A stretch of DNA of 64,000 bases from Prostheceraeus crozeri. Lineage: Eukaryota > Platyhelminthes > Polycladida > Euryleptidae. The DNA lies in the NCBI GenBank assembly GCA_907163375.1, contig CAJQUW010008995.1, positions 124,001 to 188,000 of the forward strand, given 5' to 3'. This document shows positions 20,622 to 32,500 of this stretch, in pieces. The notes under the pieces were generated by a model. It saw only the letters and a program-made list of their open reading frames with translations, made no database searches and was not told the DNA's origin. A program made the position numbers and the translations under genes. Each line of letters opens with the position of its first letter. Within the stretch, counting starts at the first letter, position 1.

Positions 20622-22318
20622 GATTCTGGTATTAACTCATGGCTTCAAGAGGATGTCGCTATTCGGCAGATGCCTTCTGTTACGTTTGTGGAGAGTTCAT
20701 CAAGATTAGAGCCAAGAAATATGCTGTATCATCATCCAAGAAGATGGCAAAGGCTTATTTCCTATATTTTGGAATGCCTGTTGGCGATCAAGACAAGAAT
20801 TGGGCTCCCCATTTCTCCTGTGAACTTTGCACTAAATCTTCGGAAAGATGGCTAAGGGGAAAACAGAAGAAAATGCATTTTGCCGTTCCTCGAATTTGGA
20901 GGGAGCCCACTGATCACCTCAACGACTGTTACTTCTGTATAGTGGATGCTTCGGGACGAAAACGAGGCAAAAAGAGTGCACAATCGCTTATATACCCTGA
21001 CATTCCGTCTTCAATAGCCCCTGTACCACACAATGACGAACTTCCTATTTCACCACCGCCTCCTCTCTTTGATGAATCTGACTCCCAGGATGAACAACTG
21101 ATCGAAGATCCGTCAGCAGATGATGACTATTGCGATGAAAATAAAAACAAGCCCTATTTCCCAAATCAAAACGATATCAATGACCTTATTCGAGATCTCA
21201 GTTTAACAAAGGAAAATGGTGAGATTCTGACATCTCGTCTAAAACAGTGGAATTTGCTTTCAAGAGAGGTGAAAGTAACCCTGCAGCGAAAGCGACAGCT
21301 GTCGTTTTCAGTGTATTTTACATTGAGGGATGGTATTTGTTATTGTCACGACATTCCCGCTTTATTTGAAGCTATCGGCATTCCATGTACCATTGCAGAT
21401 TGGCGCTTGTTCATAGATAGCTCTCAGAGGAGTCTTAAAGTTGTTCTATTGCATAATGGAAACGTCCATCCGTCCATTCCGATCGTACACTCAGTCATAT
21501 TGAAAGAACGATACGAAAACGTGAAGAAAATCCTTGATCTTATCAAATACAAGGACTACAAATGGGAAGTCATTGGCGACTTTAAGATGGTGGCTTTTTT
21601 TATGGGATTTCAGGGTGGCTGGACGAAGTACCCGTGTTACTTGTGTTTGTGGGATAGCCGAGCGTCACGTGTTCACTACCAGCAATTCCAATGGCCACAG
21701 AGAGAGGAATATCTTGTCGGTAGGAACAACGTCCTTCATGAGCCATTGGTTGATCCAGATAAAGTTCTCATGCCCCCACTCCACATCAAACTTGGTTTGA
21801 TCAAGCAGTTTGTAAAAGCCATTGATGTTCAGTCGCAAGCTTACCAGTTTTTGGAAGGTTTCTTTCCTGAGCTGTCTTCTGCCAAAATCAAAGCAGGAAT
21901 TTTTGTTGGCCCTCAAACAAAAAAACTTATGGCTTCACAGGAATTCGCTAATCTACTGACTTCAGTTGAAAAAGCTGCCTGGGATAGCTTCAAATCTGTA
22001 GTTAACAACTTCCTCGGCAACAACAAATCGGATGACTATGTCGAGCTCATTGAAGAGCTAATCGCCAATTATGCTGCCATGGGTTGTAAAATGTCCCTCA
22101 AGCTACACATGCTGGCATCCCATTTGAACAAATTCAAATCAAATTTGGGAGCTCATTCGGAAGAACAAGGAGAAAGATTCCATCAAGATGTCAAGAACTT
22201 TGAGCACCGCTATCAAGGTCAGTACAATGAGAATATGATGGGAGACTATGTATGGAACTTGATCCGTGATTCTGACGAAGAAAACAGTCGTAAGACTCGA
22301 AAGAGCTTGCGTTTTTGA
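20622..22318 (+). CDS. Conserved multicopy protein, probably transposon-derived (559 aa)
   Basis: An intact 559-codon frame from ATG 20639, the longest in the window. A clear acceptor (TTCTTTTTTCAG) ends 18 nt before the start, so the mRNA likely has a spliced 5' leader; the feature starts there. Residues 6-100 form a zinc-binding region with Cys pairs 14/17, 61/64 and 97/100 and His 58, 80, 93. An acidic linker (about 150-170) leads to a second domain with IGDFK (D314), a CYLCLWD knuckle (C333, C336, D339) and EEQGERFHQD (E512, H515). From memory, such proteins occur in many near-copies in insects and cnidarians, which suggests a transposase-like or domesticated gene; D314, D339 and E512 could be an RNase H-like triad, but this is inference. 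No terminal repeats were found around it. Confidence 0.7.
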
Positions 22319-22810
22319 TGACAGGCCTATTTCTGTTTGATCCTTTCGGAGTGGTACCCTGTTCTTCTATTCCAATATATTTAGCCTACATTTTTCATTT
22401 GCATTACAACTCATTCTTGCAGCATTCTCGTTTTTTCTAAATAAGAAAATATATAGGCCTACTACGGCCTACACTTATGGTTCTAGGCTATAGTCTGCAA
22501 TCATAGGCCTACAAATATCAGAAATATTAACATAAGGATCCTTTCAACATAAGGATAAATGAAATTTACATCGTTGTTTTAAGACTTACGAAACTATAGG
22601 AAACCAAATCTTCGTAAAAACCGGTATTTTCTCAAAAAGTCAAAATTGTATTATTTTATCAAAAAAAATCACAAAAATCAATATACTGACCACAAAAGCA
22701 TTTTTAAAAACGGAGGATTGTTGTTTTCGTGGTTTGTGTGACCCATGGAGTAAGGATAAAACATTTTTTTTCGGGGAACAAAATTTGTGTTGCATGGTGT
22801 AATAGATGTA
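22319..22810. other. Intergenic, rich in TAGGCCTA words
   Basis: No gene. Between 22453 and 22520 the palindromic word TAGGCCTA and its parts recur several times; single copies also occur near 24290, 46370 and 61200. This looks like a genome-wide short repeat or compositional habit of the species. Confidence 0.4.
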
Positions 22811-24178
22811 CAAGGTGGCCATAAAGTCGCGCACCAAGCCATATTTGACATACACTCTAGCTAGAAACAATCACACTTTTATAGAATGACGATTTGTTCT
22901 CTTCATTTCATGAATGAACGTAATTCGATGTAGATGATAACGTACCGATGATGACATGAGTGTTACTCTGAAATCGAATAAATGGAAATAACAATGGCTT
23001 CTTAATCACAACTAGCGAGCATGTCTTTGGCAATTGAACACAGAATTGAAATGATCTTACTTTGTGGGCGAGAGGGTGCGACAAACAGGTCTGTTGCTGA
23101 AACGTTCAATTCAAAGCATGAAGGAATGAATGTTAGTCAATCTTCAGTCGGTCGGTTACTCTTGAAGTTCAAAGAGACAGGTAGTGTTCATGACAAAGAG
23201 CGAAGTGGACGTCCAAGAATATCTGATGAGACAAGAACAGCCATTCTTGATAAAGTTGAACAGAGTCCAAAGAAGTCCGTGCGCAGATCATCTCGTGAAA
23301 TCAACTTTCCCCGATCCACGATGCAGAAGATAGTCAAAGAAGAGCATTTCCATCCATACAAGCTTCAGATTCTCCAAATGTTACACGAAGACTATTCGGA
23401 CCGACGCGTGGAAATGTCGACATGGTTTGAAAACCAACTGGATGAAGATCCTGACATGGTTCATCAGAAAGTTCTCTTCAGCGATGAGGCTAACTTCTAC
23501 CTGAATGGTGAAGTGAACAAGCAAAACTGTCGCTACTATGCGCGGGAGAATCCACACTGGATGCAAGCCACAAGAGAACATAGTGGAGTGAAACTGATGG
23601 TCTGGTGCGGTCTGTGGAAGGACCATGTTTTAGGACCCTTCTTTTTTTGACTGAAAGCTTAACGGCAGCAGGTATCTCAAAATGCTGCAAGAAGAACTTC
23701 TGCCCCAGCTAGACTCAATTTGGAGAAGGTCGATCTGAGTGGTTCATGCAGGATGGAGCGCCTCCACACTATGCCTTGAAAGTGCGTGACTGACTGGATC
23801 GAAACTTCGAAAATTGGATTGGTCGAAGGGGGGACAGTTGAATAGACTCCACGCTCCCCTGACCTGAATCCCATGGATTTCTTCTTTTGGGGATACACAA
23901 AGCAACTAGTGTATTCCGAGCGCATGAATGACCTGGATCATTTGAGAACTCGAATTCGGGATGCCTGTGAGCAAATCAACGGTGATTCAAGTTTGCTCAA
24001 TCGAGTGTTTGATAACATTCACCATCGGCTTGATTCATGTCTGGCTGCTGAAGGGCACCATTTTGAACATTTGTAAATATAAATTTCTTTGTTCACAACT
24101 AATTGATGTTTTCCTTAAGTCATTTAGAGATCCATAAGAACAATTAAAATCTTGGTGCGCGACTTTATGGCCACCTTG
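22811..24178 (+). mobile_element. Mariner-like (IS630/Tc1) element, full length
   Basis: A 1368-bp element whose ends are perfect 28-bp inverted repeats (22811-22838 and 24151-24178, starting CAAGGTGGCCATAAAGTCGC). TA precedes the left end; the right end is followed by TT, so the target duplication has changed or the end is off by a base. It contains one transposase gene broken in its second half. The perfect TIRs imply either recent insertion or mobilisation by a related active copy. Confidence 0.9.
23021..24076 (+). pseudogene. Mariner-like transposase, broken
   Basis: The first 209 codons are open: HTH region (CGREGATNRSVAETFN, SQSSVGRLLLKFKETGSV), GRPRISDETR linker, FHPYKLQ, the first catalytic Asp in VLFSDEANFYLNGEVNKQNC and the VMVWCGLW block (here LMVWCGLW). 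After the stop at about 23650 the rest continues in pieces: MQDGAPPHYA (second Asp), SPDLNPMDFFFWGYTKQLVY (third acidic residue region) and the C terminus RLDSCLAAEGHHFEHL at 24076. At least two stops and a frame change separate the pieces. This lineage, common in arthropods and other invertebrates, is distinct from the mariner at 17.7 kb. Confidence 0.85.
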
Positions 24179-25036
24179 TTTATTATTAATTATCCAGCTA
24201 GCATTGTTGGTAGAGACGCGAATACGCGATTAATTAGAACCAGCCCGAAATGCTAGCATGTAGTTCTTATTGAGTACGTCCTTTAAATAGGCCTACGGTC
24301 GCTGTGAATTTCTATGAAATGTGGAGGACTTTCCTTAAAAATATCCATGACGTAATTCATTCGTTTAGCAATACAAGTATTTTCCTTTGTGTCAACAGTT
24401 CATGATGAAATCAGACACCAATCATGTTCATTAAATCATTCCAGGATGCTGCAACAGAATATTTTCTTCTATTCAATCGCATGTTAGGTTATGTAAAAAG
24501 CAAGACTGCATCTGTGGTAAGGAGTCGCGGCAGGAATCGAACCTGCATTCTTAAGAGCCCACATCTTAAATGATACCATTACACCACACGAAGTAACCAC
24601 TAGACAAAGCTTGCTGGTTCTTAGATGCTATCAATCAAAGTTTTGTACTGATGTATGATGCAATTGTTCATTGCCTTTCAAAAATATAAGAACAACAGTA
24701 CACTACTTATAAATTCGTGAGTATCATTGTGGTCACGGTCACGGGTTCATCGGATTTCTCTGAACAAGGGATGCATTTTAAAATTAGCGTACCAGTATCG
24801 ATTACATTACAAAGCGCTATAATAGCCAAAGTTATATTTTCTATATATATTTTTTTCATTTAGTCATTGTTAGGTCATTATAGGTCATTTAGTCTTGACC
24901 TCTGCTGGCTGGACTCAGTCCTTCTTTCAAATGCCTGAGGTACATTTCAGTCAACAGTGACTCTACTTTTTTGATAGATGCTAATCTTTCCCTATTATAG
25001 ATATAACTTTTGAGGCTGTGCATCTTAAATGTACAG
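24179..25036. other. Unassigned AT-rich interval
   Basis: Apart from the tRNA-like sequence at 24513-24597 nothing is recognised; a run of AGGTCATT words at 24870-24895 is a small local repeat. Confidence 0.4.
24513..24597 (-). repeat. tRNA-like sequence
   Basis: On the minus strand TGGTGTAATGG (A box) and GGTTCGATTCC (B box) with a perfect T stem GCAGG/CCTGC and a perfect anticodon stem TAAGA/TCTTA. The acceptor has five of seven pairs, and position 33 is G instead of T (loop TGTGGGC, anticodon read as TGG, proline). It is closer to a real tRNA than the other copies here but the missing U33 argues for a pseudogene or SINE head. Confidence 0.45.
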
Positions 25037-25101
25037 GACCGCGCTTGGTCGGGTTTGAGCGTTCAGGACTTAGCGGTCGAAACGCGATCGTCCTGACCAA
25101 G
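25037..25101 (+). ncRNA. Covarying pseudoknot RNA motif, copy 1
   Basis: Stem alpha pairs GACCGC (25037-25042) with GCGGTC (25073-25078). Stem beta pairs CTTGGTC (25044-25050) with GACCAAG (25095-25101). The order alpha, beta, alpha', beta' makes a pseudoknot. The second copy at 44598-44655 keeps all 13 pairs although five of them use different bases. The connecting sequence GGGTTTGAG..GTTCA and the GTCGAAAC after alpha' are conserved. The topology equals the P1/P2 arrangement of HDV-like ribozymes, which process 5' ends of some LINEs, but the catalytic junction of that class is not evident. Confidence 0.65.
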
Positions 25102-25354
25102 TTCCTGTTGATGACCTCATTTAATTTGTATGCAAATTGTGTAGATTTTCATTTCTCGTTTTAGCTTAAGGAACTGATATCAACTTTCTTACACACCTGG
25201 TAGATTTTAGATAACGTAATCCCGCTGTGCTAGCTAGATCTGATATTTTGATTGGAAACAGACCTGTCCTCTTATCAGCTATTCTTCAACTTATTTTTTT
25301 AATTTTGCTACCTTGAAGCACTTTGCTACGTTGACTTATATATGAAAAATTTGG

Positions 25355-25840
25355 TGATATTTTGGGATACGCGGTACATTGTAAGAGAGGACCCAACGCA
25401 GTCAGACGACATAACACCATTCGCAATTCCATCCACCGTTTTTGCCAACAAGGAAGACTGAATCCGAGATTGGAACAAGGCTCCTGTGACGATCTGGACA
25501 GGCCAGCGGACATTCTCATCCCAGACTGGTCACATCACTGTTGCACATCCGCTCACTTCTGATTTTATTCATGGAGCGAGTGCAGCATCGGATATGTGTC
25601 TGACAGCAGCAGAGAAACGCAAGCATCAAGCAAACGACGGAAAGTGTGCCAGGATGAGATGGCGGTCATCACCTTCCACTGATTGGGGCCCGGCAGCAAT
25701 GAAAACATTAAATCGGATATCTAGATCGTTGTCAATGTGTAGAAACGAACGGTACTCATTGATTCGTAATGACATGCTTGACTTCCTGGGCGTGACGTTG
25801 GCAAGATCACAGTTGCCAGAGCTCTCCTGGCGCGCATGAC
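25355..25840 (+). pseudogene. LINE ORF, C-terminal region (second LINE family)
   Basis: Plus-strand relic in two or more frames. HCKRGPNAVRRHNTIRNSIH carries the Cys-His knuckle (C.R....RHN..R) near the end of this ORF type; LNPRLEQGS and DLDRPADILIPDW follow, then AASDMCLTAAEKRKHQAN and LARSQLPELSWRA at the C terminus. The same family occurs at 49407-50010 on the minus strand. No catalytic reverse transcriptase part is present here. Confidence 0.65.
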
Positions 25841-26199
25841 TCTTTGAAGTGTTTTCTTACATCCTTTTGGTCATTTTTTGTCTCTTGAGTTGAACAGTGA
25901 TTCTTAGACATTGTTCATAGGTTTATTTATGTAAGAACTATATTCCTATTTCTTGACTAAGTGAATAATTATGAATATTATGAAAAATATTTCTTCTACA
26001 TTTAATGAATAAAATTATTAAACTACATTTCTGAACGCAAAAACACAGTTGCATCATGAATCAAACAAGAATAAAATGTCAAGAAAGCTATCACTAGGGA
26101 AAATAAAAAGAAGGAACAAAATGCTTTATAAACTAGGTAGAAAATTCTCAAAAATCACTTTACGGAAGTTGCTTCTGCTTTCCATCAAACAAATAACGA

Positions 26200-26279
26200 G
26201 AGACTGTCTCTGCGGCAACCACCGTCTGGCGTCAGATTACAGACTGTCTCTACGGCAACCACCGTCTGGCGTCAGATTC
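26200..26279. repeat. 40-bp tandem duplication in the LINE ORF
   Basis: Two 40-bp units (26200-26239, 26240-26279) sharing GACTGTCTCT and GGCAACCACCGTCTGGCGTC. They lie in the LINE reverse transcriptase at the position of the GF.PDGG.RD motif, 250 bp from the large 38-bp array in the same gene copy. Confidence 0.85.
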
Positions 26280-26545
26280 CCTGTATCCATGGACTTGAAT
26301 TTGGTCTCTTCAGAGGACCTGCCTCGGATTCCTTGACGCAGTATTCGAGTCATCAATTTTGTGGCATTATTCGCTAGGCAAATAGGTTGATGATATTCCC
26401 ATTTTTTCGCACTAGGTTTCCTCGGCAACGGAATAAAAGTGGATTTCACCATGTCTTCCGGCATCTTACTTTCAACATGCATGTAGATTTGGTGCAACAA
26501 CAGAGTGTGCATCTTGACACCTTCCTCTCCAGCTGCTGACATCAT
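26237..26545 (-). pseudogene. LINE reverse transcriptase, part downstream of the satellite
   Basis: Minus-strand frame starting inside the last repeat unit: MMSAAGEEGVKMHTLLLHQI, then ESKMPEDMVKSTFIPLPRKP, SAKKWEYHQPICLANNATKL and MTRILRQGIRG. These are the finger-domain blocks of a non-LTR reverse transcriptase (W.PEDW..S..IPLPKKG....C.NYR.I.L.....KL..RIL..RI). It continues the upstream piece at 34185-34466; the two were one gene before the satellite grew between them. The catalytic palm beyond 26200 is not seen. Confidence 0.8.
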
Positions 26546-29500
26546 TTCAGAGACTATGCCATCCCTCCTGCTGCTGACATCATTTCAGAGACTATGCCAT
26601 CCCTCCTGCTGCTGACATCATTTCAGAGACTATGCCATCCCTCCTGCTGCTGACATCATTTCAGAGACTATGCCATCCCTCCTGCTGCTGACATCATTTC
26701 AGAGACTATGCCATCCCTCCTGCTGCTGACATCATTTCAGAGACTATGCCATTCCTCCTGCTGCTGACATCATTTCAGAGACTATGCCATTCCTCCTGCT
26801 GCTGACATCATTTCAGAGACTATGCCATCCCTCCTGCTGCTGACATCATTTCAGAGACTATGCCATCCCTCCTGCTGCTGACATCATTTCAGAGACTATG
26901 CCATCCCTCCTGCTGCTGACATCATTTCAGAGACTATGCCATCCCTCCTGCTGCTGACATCATTTCAGAGACTATGCCATCCCTCCTGCTGCTGACATCA
27001 TTTCAGAGACTATGCCATCCCTCCTGCTGCTGACATCATTTCAGAGACTATGCCATCCCTCCTGCTGCTGACATCATTTCAGAGACTATGCCATCCCTCC
27101 TGCTGCTGACATCATTTCAGAGACTATGCCATCCCTCCTGCTGCTGACATCATTTCGGAGACTATGCCATTCCTCCTGCTGCTGACATCATTTCAGAGAC
27201 TATGCCATCCCTCCTGCTGCTGACATCATTTCAGAGACTATGCCATCACTCCTGCTGCTGACATCATTTCTGAGACTATGCCATTCCTCCTGCTGCTGAC
27301 ATCATTTCAGAGACTATGCCATCCCTCCTGCTGCTGACATCATTTCAGAGACTATGCCATCCCTCCTGCTGCTGACATCATTTCAGAGACTATGCCATCC
27401 CTCCTGCTGCTGACATCATTTCAGAGACTATGCCATTCCTCCTGCTGCTGACATCATTTCAGAGACTATGCCATTCCTCCTGCTGCTGACATCATTTCAG
27501 AGACTATGCCATTCCTCCTGCTGCTGACATCATTTCAGAGACTATGCCATTCCTCCTGCTGCTGACATCATTTCAGAGGACTATGCCATCCCTCCTGCTG
27601 CTGACATCATTTCAGAGACTATGCCATCCCTCCTGCTGCTGACATCATTTCAGAGACTATGCCATCCCTCTGCTGCTGACATCATTTCAGAGACTATGCC
27701 ATCCCTCCTGCTGCTGACATCATTTCAGAGACTATGCCATTCCTCCTGCTGCTGACATCATTTCAGAGACTATGCCATCCCTCCTGCTGCTGACATCATT
27801 TCAGAGACTATGCCATCCCTCCTGCTGCTGACATCATTTCAGAGACTATGCCATCCCTCCTGCTGCTGACATCATTTCAGAGACTATGCCATCCCTCCTG
27901 CTGCTGACATCATTTCAGAGACTATGCCATCCCTCCTGCTGCTGACATCATTTCAGAGACTATGCCATCCCTCCTGCTGCTGACATCATTTCAGAGACTA
28001 TGCCATCCCTCCTGCTGACATCATTTCAGAGACTATGCCATCCCTCCTGCTGCTGACATCATTTCAGAGACTATGCCATCCCTCCTGCTGCTGACATCAT
28101 TTCAGAGACTATGCCATCCCTCCTGCTGCTGACATCATTTCAGAGACTATGCCATCCCTCCTGCTGCTGACATCATTTCAGAGACTATGCCATCCTCCTG
28201 CTGCTGACATCATTTCAGAGACTATGCCATCCCTCCTGCTGCTGACATCATTTCAGAGACTATGCCATCCTCCTGCTGCTGACATCATTTCAGAGACTAT
28301 GCCATCCCTCCTGCTGCTGACATCATTTCAGAGACTATGCCATCCTCCTGCTGCTGACATCATTTCAGAGACTATGCCATCCCTCCTGCTGCTGACATCA
28401 TTTCAGAGACTATGCCATCCCTCCTGCTGCTGACATCATTTCAGAGACTATGCCATCCCTCCAGCTGCTGACATCATTTCAGAGACTATGCCATCCCTCC
28501 AGCTGCTGACATCATTTCAGAGAGTATGCCATCCCTCCTGCTGACATCATTTCAGAGACTATGCCATCCCTCCTGCTGCTGACATCATTTCAGAGACTAT
28601 GCCATCCGTCCTGCTGCTGACATCATTTCAGAGACTATGCCATCCCTCCTGCTGCTGACATCATTTCAGAGACTATGCCATCCCTCCTGCTGCTGACATC
28701 ATTTCAGAGACTATGCCATTCCTCCTGCTGCTGACATCATTTCAGAGACTATGCCATCCCCCAGCTGCTGACATCATTTCAGAGACTATGCCATCCCTCC
28801 TGCTGCTGACATCATTTCAGAGACTATGCCATCCCTCCTGCTGCTGACATCATTTCAGAGACTATGCCATCCCTCCAGCTGCTGACATCATTTCAGAGAC
28901 TATGCCATCCCTCCTGCTGCTGACATCATTTCAGAGACTATGCCATCCCTCCTGCTGCTGACATCATTTCAGAGACTATGCCATCCCTCCTGCTGCTGAC
29001 ATCATTTCAGAGACTATGCCATCCCTCCAGCTGCTGACATCATTTCAGAGACTATGCCATCCCTCCAGCTGCTGACATCATTTCAGAGACTATGCCATCC
29101 CTCCTGCTGCTGACATCATTTCAGAGACTATGCCATCCCTCCTGCTGCTGACATCATTTCAGAGACTATGCCATCCCTCCTGCTGCTGACATCATTTCAG
29201 AGACTATGCCATACCTCCTGCTGCTGACATCATTTCAGAGACTATGCCATCCCTCCTGCTGCTGACATCATTTCAGAGACTATGCCATCCTCAGCTGCTG
29301 ACATCATTTCAGAGACTATGCCAACCCTCCTGCTGCTGACATCATTTCAGAGACTATGACATCCCTCCTGCTGACATCATTTCAGAGACTATGCCATCCC
29401 TCCAGCTGCTGACATCATTTCAGAGACTATGCCATCCCTCCAGCTGCTGACATCATTTCAGAGACTATGCCATCCCTCCAGCTGCTGACATCATTTCAGA

Positions 29501-32500
29501 GACTATGCCATCCCTCCTGCTGCTGACATCATTTCAGAGACTATGCCATCCCTCCAGCTGCTGACATCATTTCAGAGACTATGCCATCCCTCCTGCTGCT
29601 GACATCATTTCAGAGACTATGCCATCCCTCCTGCTGCTGACATCATTTCAGAGACTATGCCATCCCTCCTGCTGCTGACATCATTTCAGAGACTATGCCA
29701 TCCCTCCTGCTGCTGACATCATTTCAGAGACTATGCCATCCCTCCTGCTGCTGACATCATTTCAGAGACTATGCCATCCCTCCTGCTGCTGACATCATTT
29801 CAGAGACTATGCCATCCCTCCTGCTGCTGACATCATTTCAGAGACTATGCCATCCCTCCAGCTGCTGACATCATTTCAGAGACTATGCCATCCCTCCAGC
29901 TGCTGACATCATTTCAGAGACTATGCCATCCCTCCTGCTGACATCATTTCAGAGACTATGCCATCCCTCCTGCTGCTGACATCATTTCAGAGACTATGCC
30001 ATCCCTCCTGCTGCTGACATCATTTCAGAGACTATGCCATCCCTCCTGCTGCTGACATCATTTCAGAGACTATGCCATCCCTCCAGCTGCTGACATCATT
30101 TCAGAGACTATGCCATCCCTCCTGCTGACATCATTTCAGAGACTATGCCATCCCTCCTGCTGCTGACATCATTTCAGAGACTATGCCATCCCTCCTGCTG
30201 CTGACATCATTTCAGAGACTATGCCATTCCTCCTGCTGCTGACATCATTTCAGAGACTATGCCATCCCCCCAGCTGCTGACATCATTTCAGAGACTATGC
30301 CATCCCTCCTGCTGCTGACATCATTTCAGAGACTATGCCATCCCTCCTGCTGCTGACATCATTTCAGAGACTATGCCATCCCTCCTGCTGCTGACATCAT
30401 TTCAGAGACTATGCCATCCTCCTGCTGCTGACATCATTTCAGAGACTATGCCATCCCTCTGCTGCTGACATCATTTCAGAGACTATGCCATCCCTCCTGC
30501 TGCTGACATCATTTCAGAGACTATGCCATCCGTCCTGCTGCTGACATCATTTCAGAGACTATGCCATCCCTCCTGCTGCTGACATCATTTCAGAGACTAT
30601 GCCATCCCTCCAGCTGCTGACATCATTTCAGAGACTATGCCATCCCTCCAGCTGCTGACATCATTTCAGAGACTATGCCATCCCTCCTGCTGACATCATT
30701 TCAGAGACTATGCCATCCCTCCTGCTGCTGACATCATTTCAGAGACTATGCCATCCCTCCTGCTGCTGACATCATTTCAGAGACTATGCCATCCCTCCTG
30801 CTGCTGACATCATTTCAGAGACTATGCCATCCCTCCTGCTGCTGACATCATTTCAGAGACTATGCTATTCCTCCTGCTGCTGACATCATTTCAGAGACTA
30901 TGCCATCCCTCCTGCTGCTGACATCATTTCAGAGACTATGCCATCCCTCCAGCTGCTGACATCATTTCAGAGACTATGCCATCCCTCCTGCTGCTGACAT
31001 CATTTCAGAGACTATGCCATCCCTCCTGCTGCTGACATCATTTCAGAGACTATGCCATCCGTCCTGCTGCTGACATCATTTCAGAGACTATGCCATCCCT
31101 CCAGCTGCTGACATCATTTCAGAGACTATGCCATCCCTCCAGCTGCTGACATCATTTCAGAGACTATGCCATCCCTCCTGCTGCTGACATCATTTCAGAG
31201 ACTATGCCATCCCTCCTGCTGCTGACATCATTTCAGAGACTATGCCATCCCTCCTGCTGCTGACATCATTTCAGAGACTATGCCATCCCTCCTGCTGCTG
31301 ACATCATTTCAGAGACTATGCCATCCCTCCTGCTGCTGACATCATTTCAGAGACTATGCCATCCCTCCTGCTGCTGACATCATTTCAGAGACTATGCCAT
31401 CCCTCCTGCTGCTGACATCATTTCAGAGACTATGCCATCCCTCCTGCTGCTGACATCATTTCAGAGACTATGCCATCCCTCCTGCTGCTGACATCATTTC
31501 AGAGACTATGCCATCCCTCCAGCTGCTGACATCATTTCAGAGACTATGCCATCCCTCCAGCTGCTGACATCATTTCAGAGACTATGCCATCCCTCCTGAT
31601 GACATCATTTCAGAGACTATGCCATCCCTCCTGCTGCTGACATCATTTCAGAGACTATGCCATCCCTCCTGCTGCTGACATCATTTCAGAGACTATGCCA
31701 TCCCTCCTGCTGCTGACATCATTTCAGAGACTATGCCATCCCTCCAGCTGCTGACATCATTTCAGAGACTATGCCATCCCTCCTGCTGAGTTCATTTCAG
31801 AGACTATGCCATCCTCCTGCTGATGACATCATTTCAGAGACTATGCCATCCCTCCTGCTGCTGACATCATTTCAGAGACTATGCCATCCCTCCTGATGAC
31901 ATCATTTCAGAGACTATGCCATCCCTCCTGCTGCTGACATCATTTCAGAGACTATGCCATCCCTCCTGCTGCTGACATCATTTCAGAGACTATGCCATCC
32001 CTCCTGCTGCTGACATCATTTCAGAGGACTATGCCATCCCTCCTGCTGCTGACAACATTTCAGAGACTATGCCATCCCTCCTGCTGCTGACATCATTTCA
32101 GAGACTATGCCATCCCTCCTGCTGCTGACATCATTTCAGAGACTATGCCATCCCTCTGCTGCTGACATCATTTCAGAGACTATGCCATCCGTCCTGCTGC
32201 TGACATCATTTCAGAGACTATGCCATCCCTCCTGCTGCTGACATCATTTCAGAGACTATGCCATCCCTCCTGCTGCTGACATCATTTCAGAGACTATGCC
32301 ATCCCTCAGCTGCTGACTCATTTCAGAGACTATGCCATCCCTCCTGCTGCTGACATCATTTCAGAGACTATGCCATCCCTCCTGCTGCTGACATCATTTC
32401 AGAGACTATGCCATCCCTCCTGCTGCTGACATCATTTCAGAGACTATGCCATCCCTCCTGCTGCTGACATCATTTCAGAGACTATGCCATCCCTCCTGCT

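Noticed and set aside
24513-24597. Functional proline tRNA (TGG)
   Set aside because: Position 33 is not T and two acceptor pairs are missing; kept only as a tRNA-like sequence.
25037-25101. Hammerhead ribozyme
   Set aside because: GAAAC follows a stem, but the CUGANGA strand is absent and the two stems are interleaved rather than arranged around a three-way junction.
28149-28433. 94-codon frame inside the satellite
   Set aside because: The 38-bp period rotates the frame; the stretch is open only because a few units lost a base. No start context or codon signature.
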